From NCBI GenBank assembly GCA_002721895.1, contig PBLV01000029.1:7602-18303 (forward strand): a stretch of 10,702 bases of DNA, in the 5' to 3' direction. The notes under the pieces are model-generated. The model ran no database searches. It saw only the letters and a program-made list of their open reading frames with translations, and was not told the origin of the DNA. The DNA comes from Verrucomicrobiales bacterium. Lineage in GTDB: Bacteria; Verrucomicrobiota; Verrucomicrobiae; Limisphaerales; UBA1100. Made by a program: the position numbers and the translations under genes. Below are positions 1 through 5,386 of the stretch, in pieces. Within the stretch, counting starts at the first letter, position 1; the number at the start of each line of letters is the position of its first letter.

Positions 1-1095
1 TTTAAGGCGGCGCCTTATCATGCCGGCTTGGAAAAGGCTGGCCGGGCGCGAAATCAGGAGGCGTTCATCCGTGACGAGATACAGGTGGTATGCGCTACTA
101 TTGCCTTCGGTATGGGCATCGACAAGCCGGACGTTCGGTTTGTCATCCACCACGACTTGCCGAAGAACATCGAGGGTTACTATCAGGAGACTGGCCGCGC
201 GGGACGCGATGGGTTGCCGGCAGACTGCCTGTTGTTGTTCAACGCCTCGGATGTGGCCAAGCAAACGGGCTTCATCGAGGAGAAGACGGATGAGCAGGAA
301 CAGGAAATTGCGCGGCGCATGCTGAGGCAAATGGTTGATTATGCCGAGACCCGCGGTTGCCGTCGGCTCGCCTTGTTGGATTATTTCAGCGAATCATTTG
401 CCGACGCCAACTGTGGCGCCTGCGACAACTGCCTAGAGCCCAAGGAAACGTTTGACGGGACGGTGGTGGCCCAGAAATTTCTCGCGTGCCTGTACCGCGT
501 CCGGGAGAAATCAGGCTTCGACTTCGGGATGAACCACGCGGTGGATATCTTGACCGGCGGCAACACCGAGGCCATTCGTAAGTGGGGGCATGACAGCCTT
601 TCGACCTACAACATCGGCGAAGAATTTGGCCGGGACGAGTGGAAAGCCATCGGCCGTGAGTTGATGCGACTCGGACTGGCCCGCCAGACTCCCGGCCGCA
701 TGAGTGTGCTGGAATTGACCGGTGACGGCCGCGACTGGCTCCGAAGCAGTGAGCCGTTGCAACTCACCCGGCCCGCGTTGGCCAAGTCCAAACTGAAGGA
801 CAAGCCGCGCCGCCGGCGCATTGGTGAAATCCAGTGTGACGAGAATCTCTTCGAGCGACTGCGTGAGTTGCGAGCTCGACTGGCTCAAGAAAGGGGTGTT
901 CCCGCCTACATTGTGTTCGGCGACGTTTCCCTGCGTCAAATGGCACGCGACTATCCCACGAGTACTGCGGCGTTTGGCCTGATGAACGGCGTGGGGGACA
1001 AAAAGCTTAAGGAGTTTGCCGAGGTGTTCACGGCAGAGATCGCGGAGTTTTTAAGGGAACACCCGCGAAAGGAGTTTGCGCCGGAGGAGATGTAG
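1..1095 (+). CDS. recQ: ATP-dependent DNA helicase RecQ, C-terminal part (5' end outside window)
   Basis: 3'-5' DNA helicase acting in the cytoplasm on recombination and stalled-fork intermediates. The reading frame is open from base 1 (364 residues visible), so the gene starts left of the window; E. coli RecQ is about 610 residues, so roughly 240 are missing, including the Walker A and DEAH motifs. Visible in order: AAPYHAGL (residues 3-10) and the rest of the second helicase lobe; FGMGIDKPDVRFVIHHDLP (from about residue 36); motif VI QETGRAGRDG (62-71), the arginine-finger region; the RecQ zinc site with Cys120 and the CGACDNC cluster (Cys138, Cys141, Cys144); a winged-helix RQC region (about 155-250); and an HRDC domain (about 278-355) with the helix-hairpin text GVGDKKLKEFAEVF. 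All four zinc cysteines are present, so the protein looks intact. The C-terminal RQC plus HRDC arrangement is that of full-length bacterial RecQ, not the short forms. The gene converges on the sulfatase gene across a hairpin. Confidence 0.96.
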   Translation, partial: FKAAPYHAGLEKAGRARNQEAFIRDEIQVVCATIAFGMGIDKPDVRFVIHHDLPKNIEGYYQETGRAGRDGLPADCLLLFNASDVAKQTGFIEEKTDEQEQEIARRMLRQMVDYAETRGCRRLALLDYFSESFADANCGACDNCLEPKETFDGTVVAQKFLACLYRVREKSGFDFGMNHAVDILTGGNTEAIRKWGHDSLSTYNIGEEFGRDEWKAIGRELMRLGLARQTPGRMSVLELTGDGRDWLRSSEPLQLTRPALAKSKLKDKPRRRRIGEIQCDENLFERLRELRARLAQERGVPAYIVFGDVSLRQMARDYPTSTAAFGLMNGVGDKKLKEFAEVFTAEIAEFLREHPRKEFAPEEM

Positions 1096-1126
1096 CTGTG
1101 CTGCCGACAAGATGTCGGTAGCACAG
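1096..1126. terminator. 14-bp hairpin between convergent recQ and sulfatase genes, possible bidirectional terminator or dispersed palindromic repeat
   Basis: Immediately after the recQ stop codon there is an inverted repeat: left arm CTGTGCTGCCGACA (1096-1109), loop AGA, right arm TGTCGGTAGCACAG (1113-1126). All 14 positions can pair if one G-T (G-U) pair is allowed. It fills nearly the whole 37-bp gap between the recQ stop and the sulfatase stop at 1133, so it could stop transcription from both sides. There is no clear T-run after the stem on either strand, so a classical intrinsic terminator is not proven. A near-perfect palindrome in a convergent gap is also how REP-like dispersed elements look; the window holds no second copy. 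Confidence 0.6.
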
Positions 1127-1132
1127 ACAGGG

Positions 1133-2812
1133 TTACTTTCGTTTTGCCCAGGGCCAAGGCTTGGCATGGGCTTGAAGGGCCCAGTCTTCCCAGCGTTTAG
1201 CCATGGTCTTGAGACGCTCAGGCATCTTTTGGGCGAGGTTGTTCAACTCGGTGCGATCGGCCTCGATGTCATAGAGTTCCCATGGTCCACGAGCGCCCTT
1301 GGCGACCAGTTTCCATTTGCCCTCGCGCATGGCGCGGTTGCCCTCGTGTTCCCAATAGATGGGGGCTTCGCGGCCGATGTCCTTCCCGTTGAATGCCGGG
1401 GTGAGGGATGTGCCTTGAAGCGGGACAATTTCGGTGCCATCAACCTTGGCGGGATACTTCGCGCCGCTTAAATCGACACAGGTGGCCATGAGGTCGATGA
1501 GGTGGCCGGGTTGTTTTTCGAGCTTGCCGTGGCGGGCCTTACTGATGCCCTCGGGCCAGTGGGCGATGAGAGGGGAACTGATGCCGCCCTCGTGAACCCA
1601 GTGCTTGTATTCACGGAAGGGGGTGTTACTGGCGTTGGCCCAGGCGAGACCATAGCCGTGGTAGGTGTCGGGGCCGCCGGTCATGACTTCCGTGCCCTGC
1701 TTGACGACTCGGCCATCGCGGGTGCGCTTGGGGATCATGTCAAATTGCAGCGCGCCCTTGGCCATGGGGATGATCTGCTCCGGATTCTTGTCGCGGTATT
1801 GGATGCCATTGCGCCGGCCCATGCCCTCGGCGCAGCCACCATTGTCTGCCAGAAAAAGAATGAGGGTGTTTTCAAACTGCCCGTTGTCCTTGAGGGCTTG
1901 GACAATCCGGCCCATGCCTTGATCCATGTTGTCAACCATGGCGGCATAGGTTTCCATGAGGCGCAATTCCCAGGCCTTGTTCTTGGCGTCGGCCCACGGC
2001 GTGGCCCTGGAGTCGCGCGGGGTGATGCCCCACTTGGAATCGACGAGCCCCATCTCGAGTTGGCGCGCGTGGCGGGTCTTGCGCAGGGCGTCCCAGCCAG
2101 CGTCGTATCTGCCCCTGTATTTTGCGATGTCCTTGGGCAGAGCGTGCATGGGCCAGTGGGGGGCGGTGTAGGCGACATAAATAAAGAAGGGTTTGTCACC
2201 CTTGTGTTCGCGGATGTAGCGGGCGGCGTGGTCGCTGATGGCGTCAGTGTAGTAGTAGGTTTTGGGTTGGTAACCCTTGTCGGTGAGAGGGGAAACTTGG
2301 GTGTTTTCGCGGGTGAGGGAGTTGGGGTCAAAAAAACTGCCGGCACCATGGATGGTGCCATAGAAGCGGTCAAAGCCGCGTTGTCGTGGCCAGTTGTCCT
2401 TGGGACCGCCGGGCTGGATTTTCGGGGTGACGTGCCATTTGCCGGACATGTAAGTGGCATAGCCGGCAGTTTTCAAAACCTCGGCGATGGTACGGACGTT
2501 TTTGCCGAGATCACCACGGTAACCAGGAAGTTTCTGGTCGCGCATCATCCAGCCAATGCCGGCCTGATGGGCATAGACGCCGGTTAGCAGCGTGGCGCGG
2601 GTGGGACAGCAGCGGCCGGTGTTGTAGAACTGGGTGAAGCGTAAACCCTTGCCAGCCAAAGCGTCGAGGTTGGGTGTCTCGATCTCGCCGCCGTAGCAGC
2701 CGATGTCGCTCCAGCCCATGTCGTCGGCCATGGCAATGATGATGTTGGGTCTCTGGGCGGCGAAAAGCGCGGTGGTAACGAGGCAAAGGAGGAGTATCTG
2801 AATGCGTTTCAT
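1133..2812 (-). CDS. Secreted arylsulfatase, formylglycine-dependent (S1 sulfatase family)
   Basis: Hydrolyses sulfate esters, probably on sulfated sugars or polysaccharides, outside the cytoplasm. From the ATG at 2812 it has 559 residues; this start is chosen because it gives a clean signal peptide, MKRIQILLLCLVTTALFA, cleaved near residues 18-19. An upstream in-frame TTG (2851) would bury the signal behind 13 residues. The sulfatase motif C-X-P-X-R is CCPTR (68-72); Cys68 should be converted to formylglycine by a maturase not in this window. Other expected active-site residues are present: Asp30/Asp31, Arg72, Lys125 and His127 (GKWH), His219 (APHWP), Asp323/Asn324 (ADNGG), Lys403 (EYKHWVHEGG). 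Length and motif spacing resemble Pseudomonas AtsA (about 535 residues). The precise substrate cannot be read from the sequence. It lies 35 bp downstream of the GYF/LRR gene on the same strand, so probably co-transcribed. No convincing ribosome binding site precedes the ATG. Confidence 0.93.
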   Translation of the reverse strand: MKRIQILLLCLVTTALFAAQRPNIIIAMADDMGWSDIGCYGGEIETPNLDALAGKGLRFTQFYNTGRCCPTRATLLTGVYAHQAGIGWMMRDQKLPGYRGDLGKNVRTIAEVLKTAGYATYMSGKWHVTPKIQPGGPKDNWPRQRGFDRFYGTIHGAGSFFDPNSLTRENTQVSPLTDKGYQPKTYYYTDAISDHAARYIREHKGDKPFFIYVAYTAPHWPMHALPKDIAKYRGRYDAGWDALRKTRHARQLEMGLVDSKWGITPRDSRATPWADAKNKAWELRLMETYAAMVDNMDQGMGRIVQALKDNGQFENTLILFLADNGGCAEGMGRRNGIQYRDKNPEQIIPMAKGALQFDMIPKRTRDGRVVKQGTEVMTGGPDTYHGYGLAWANASNTPFREYKHWVHEGGISSPLIAHWPEGISKARHGKLEKQPGHLIDLMATCVDLSGAKYPAKVDGTEIVPLQGTSLTPAFNGKDIGREAPIYWEHEGNRAMREGKWKLVAKGARGPWELYDIEADRTELNNLAQKMPERLKTMAKRWEDWALQAHAKPWPWAKRK

Positions 2813-2847
2813 GCTTGGAGGGAGATTAAGGTTTAGATAATGCGGCG

Positions 2848-3705
2848 TCAATTAGCAGCAGGCCTGTCGTCAAAGTCGATTCGGCAATTGGGCAGCGCTG
2901 ACTGAAGCTGCTGTATTTGTTCAGCAGAAATATGGCGGTTGTTTTTCAGTTGGAGAAATTTCAATTGTTTGAGCTGGGTCAAGGGAGCAAGGCTTGTGAT
3001 CCGGTTGTTTTCCAGACCCAAATTTTTGAGTTTAGTTAGGTTAGCCAACGCGGATAGATCCGTGACCAAATTTCGGTCGAGCGCCAGTTCTTCAAGATTC
3101 GTGAGTTTGGCAAGAGGGGTAATGTTGCTGATTCGGTTTCCCGCGAGGTCAAGTACGGTGACATGATTTAGGTTGGCCAAGGGAGAAACATCATGGAGCC
3201 CGGAATCGAACAACTGCAAACTGGAAACCTTGTCCAAGTCAGCGGGTAGGAGGCTGCCCGTGGGTTTGTTAATTTTTTGTCGGATGGTTTTCTCAATGGC
3301 TTTTGCGGATTGTTCGATCTGCTCGGGCGTAGGGGGAACAATGGGTTCTTCCTCGGGAATGGCCGGTGTCTGGTCTTTTGGATAGAGCCACCAAACCAAT
3401 GCGGCAATCACAATCACACCCGCGCCAATGCCACCCCACAGGGGCCATTTTTTTGATGCTCCTTTTGGCGCGGACTGGGGTGATTGCATGGCGGGGGCAG
3501 GGTCGGGTGTGGTTGCCGGTTGTGGAGGGTTGACCTTGGCGGGTTCCGTTTTTGGAGCCAGCTGCCCTACTGGAATCCAGTTGGGTGCGCCCTCGTGCCA
3601 CGCCAAGTCGCTGTGAACGAGTGACCCTTGGGCTAACCCCTGCTGAATCTGGGCCCTGCTGAACGGGCCAAATTGTTGACCGCCGCGTGAGATGTAGATT
3701 TGCAT
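2848..3705 (-). CDS. GYF_2-domain, single-pass membrane protein with leucine-rich repeats
   Basis: Function unknown; 285 residues from the ATG at 3705. That start is preferred over an in-frame TTG at 3738 because the GYF_2-like fold begins at once: MQIYISRGGQQFGPFSRAQI, then LAWHEGAPNWIPVGQL (residues 34-49). GYF_2 (DUF4339) domains are common in bacterial membrane proteins and are thought to mediate protein contacts. A Pro/Ala-rich linker (about 52-81) and a basic KGASKK lead into one membrane segment (about 87-108, WPLWGGIGAGVIVIAALVWW). An acidic/Pro stretch follows, then leucine-rich repeats of 22 residues (179-267) with the consensus L-x-x-L-x-x-L-x-L-x-x-N-x-I. The positive charges before the membrane segment suggest the GYF domain lies in the cytoplasm and the LRR outside it. 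There is no signal peptide. It is the first gene of a likely pair with the sulfatase, and is divergent from the prepilin-like gene. Co-occurrence with the sulfatase may hint at surface binding, but this is speculation. Confidence 0.85.
   Translation of the reverse strand: MQIYISRGGQQFGPFSRAQIQQGLAQGSLVHSDLAWHEGAPNWIPVGQLAPKTEPAKVNPPQPATTPDPAPAMQSPQSAPKGASKKWPLWGGIGAGVIVIAALVWWLYPKDQTPAIPEEEPIVPPTPEQIEQSAKAIEKTIRQKINKPTGSLLPADLDKVSSLQLFDSGLHDVSPLANLNHVTVLDLAGNRISNITPLAKLTNLEELALDRNLVTDLSALANLTKLKNLGLENNRITSLAPLTQLKQLKFLQLKNNRHISAEQIQQLQSALPNCRIDFDDRPAAN
2905..3171 (-). repeat. Four tandem 22-residue leucine-rich repeat units inside the GYF_2 protein
   Basis: Residues 179-267 of the GYF/LRR protein form units starting at 179, 201, 223 and 245, each 22 residues (66 bases) long, preceded by a divergent half-unit near 160-178. 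The aligned core reads LDLAGNRIS, LALDRNLVT, LGLENNRIT, LQLKNNRHI. This 22-residue period matches the internalin-like LRR class. The DNA copies have diverged, so this is a protein-level repeat rather than a recent DNA duplication. Confidence 0.85.
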
Positions 3706-3731
3706 GAAATAGCTGACAATCCTTCGACAGG

Positions 3732-3760
3732 TTGACAATGCCTGACATACCCCTTACTTT
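3732..3760 (+). promoter_or_regulatory. Candidate sigma70-type promoter for the prepilin-like gene
   Basis: A perfect -35 hexamer TTGACA (3732-3737) is followed after 17 bases by TACTTT (3755-3760), which keeps the three most conserved -10 positions (T, A and final T) but matches only 3 of 6. Transcription would start near 3767, leaving an untranslated leader of about 87 bases. The site sits in the 148-bp gap between two divergent genes, where a promoter is required. The weak -10 makes this a candidate only. Confidence 0.35.
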
Positions 3761-3853
3761 TTTAAGAGGGTGCGGGGCTTAGCCCAAGTATTTTTTGGAA
3801 AATCTTGTAAGAAATACGGCTGTAGGATCGATGTACAGGGAAACGAGTGGCGT

Positions 3854-5386
3854 ATGAAAACTGCAACTAGAGCCGGTTATTTTGGTGGGTTTTTCGGGAA
3901 AAACGCTGGCTTTACGCTGATTGAGGCATTGGTGGCAGTGGGGATTGTGGGAACCCTTGCTTCCATTCTCGTCCCCACAATCAGCAAGGCCAAGATGCGG
4001 GCCAGCCAGACCATGTGCATGGGCAATATGAAACAGCTGGGGGTTGGGTTTATTTCATACAGCCACGACAACGGCAGAAATGTGCCGTATTCCTCCACCA
4101 ACGGAAATAGTGGGTGGGTGAACATGATGAAGGGGTACGGTATTACGGAACAGGTGCTTCATTGTCCCATGTGCGATAAAAACAACGCTCATTCCATGGG
4201 TGGGATGCGGAAAAACTGGAGGGTTGGAAATGTGCCGGGGTCCGAAAAGCCGGAGGAGGGTGGGAATTTGCCGGAGGGAGTGGTTGCGGCCAATGATGAA
4301 GCTGAGGATCAAGCCGGAGACCAAGCTGGGGTCGAGGCGGCAAGTTTATGGGCGCGGCATCCCAATTACTGGAGATTTGTAGCGGGGAATTTCGGCCGGG
4401 GAAAGGAGGCAGTATTTAGTTTGCGTCATGTGAAACCCGGGTGTTCCGAGCATGACGGCAAACACAATCCCCATTGCAAGCCGCGCAAGCCGTATCGGGA
4501 AAAATGTCCGCCGTGGAGGATGATCACACCTCCGCCTTGTCCCCCGCCTGACTTGAGCCCCAAGAGTCAGGGGGGATCAACGGTCGTCCTCGTAATGTGT
4601 GAAAACGTGAAGCCGAGTGGGTTTGCGTTGAAGATATCAGACGCGAAAACGGGTCGCAGACTTGATTCCTTGGCCGGCACCTCCATGGATGATTGGGAGT
4701 TGTTTGACTGGAGTGGTCCGTTGGCCAAATCGCTCGGGGGAGACGGCAGTTTGCTGAGCCCCAAGAATCCTTACCATAAAAAGCCCATTGGTTTTGACCA
4801 GGCTAATGGCCGGGGTCGCAAGCCTCTCAACCAAGGCAAGTATTATCCGGATCCTCCCAGCGGCACGGGGCCCGTAAACTACATTTACATGCGGACCACC
4901 ATTCGATCCAAGGTTGATCAAGATCTGGAAATCTCAGTGACGGGCGACGATGCCTACTCAGTGTTTGTTCTGAGAGGGAGCAGCGGATGCTCCAGTGGAC
5001 CCGGGACACCATGCGAAAAGGGAGAACCGACAACCAGCAGTTATGGGATTAACGCGTTTGTGCAATCCAAACATCATCACCGCCCGCACGAGCCGCACAA
5101 GTTCGTTGAGGTGTCCGAACAGTTAACAAGCTCCATCCCATTGTTTGCCGAGGCGAATTGGGCTTGGGTGATGCCCTCCCCATACGATTTGCCGCCAAAC
5201 TCACTTGATGGCGGATTCAGCGGAATCCAACGGGTGATTCTCAACCGCCATTCCAAACGAATCAATATGGTCTACGGGGATGGCCATGCCGAGGCCGTTC
5301 AGTTGCGTGACCTGTATGAACAGGAATGGTATCCGGGCTGCAAAATGATGCGGGGCATGAGACCGCCAAAGTTGCCAGACTATTGA
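3854..5386 (+). CDS. Large type II/IV prepilin-like protein with H-X9-DG motif
   Basis: A secreted or envelope protein of the PVC-group prepilin-like family; exact role unknown. From the ATG at 3854 it has 510 residues. The start is chosen because it leaves a 19-residue basic leader before the prepilin cleavage site G19|F20 (NAG|FTLIEALVAVG), with Glu24 at the +5 position; the GTG at 3770 would make the leader 47 residues. The hydrophobic helix spans about 20-42, followed by SQTMCMGNMKQLGVGFISYS, typical of the family. Near the C-terminus His466 is followed after exactly nine residues by Asp476-Gly477 (RHSKRINMVYGDGHAEAV), the H-X9-DG motif. Odd points: it is much longer than the usual 200-350 residues; it has 11 cysteines; the middle (197-235) is rich in Cys, His and Pro; and there is a His cluster at 407-415. 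Residues 343-375 (SVTGDDAYSVFVLRG) may belong to a beta-sandwich insert. It does not sit in a pilus operon. Confidence 0.88.
   Translation: MKTATRAGYFGGFFGKNAGFTLIEALVAVGIVGTLASILVPTISKAKMRASQTMCMGNMKQLGVGFISYSHDNGRNVPYSSTNGNSGWVNMMKGYGITEQVLHCPMCDKNNAHSMGGMRKNWRVGNVPGSEKPEEGGNLPEGVVAANDEAEDQAGDQAGVEAASLWARHPNYWRFVAGNFGRGKEAVFSLRHVKPGCSEHDGKHNPHCKPRKPYREKCPPWRMITPPPCPPPDLSPKSQGGSTVVLVMCENVKPSGFALKISDAKTGRRLDSLAGTSMDDWELFDWSGPLAKSLGGDGSLLSPKNPYHKKPIGFDQANGRGRKPLNQGKYYPDPPSGTGPVNYIYMRTTIRSKVDQDLEISVTGDDAYSVFVLRGSSGCSSGPGTPCEKGEPTTSSYGINAFVQSKHHHRPHEPHKFVEVSEQLTSSIPLFAEANWAWVMPSPYDLPPNSLDGGFSGIQRVILNRHSKRINMVYGDGHAEAVQLRDLYEQEWYPGCKMMRGMRPPKLPDY

Noticed and set aside
1735..2460. A 241-codon minus-strand frame overlapping the sulfatase in another frame
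   Set aside because: The translation is Pro/Thr/Ser-rich low-complexity text typical of a frame-shifted reading of a GC-rich gene; no start context or domain.
1502..2587. A 361-codon open frame on the plus strand inside the sulfatase gene
   Set aside because: It is exactly antisense to the catalytic core of a sulfatase with all key residues present. Its product is Gly/Val/Ala-rich without recognisable domains, as expected from the opposite strand of GC-rich coding DNA.
2813..2851. TTG at 2851 as the sulfatase start, overlapping the stop of the GYF/LRR gene
   Set aside because: It would put 13 extra residues before a clear signal peptide; the ATG at 2812 gives a normal signal sequence.
3706..3748. 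A minus-strand ATG at 3748 as an alternative gene start upstream of the GYF/LRR protein
   Set aside because: It opens a different frame (3748-3293) without domain similarity, whereas the frame starting at 3705 encodes a GYF_2 domain, membrane helix and LRR.
3770..3853. GTG at 3770 as the start of the prepilin-like protein
   Set aside because: It would give a 47-residue leader before the prepilin cleavage site and would translate the candidate promoter-proximal leader, including the T-run; the ATG at 3854 gives a 19-residue leader.
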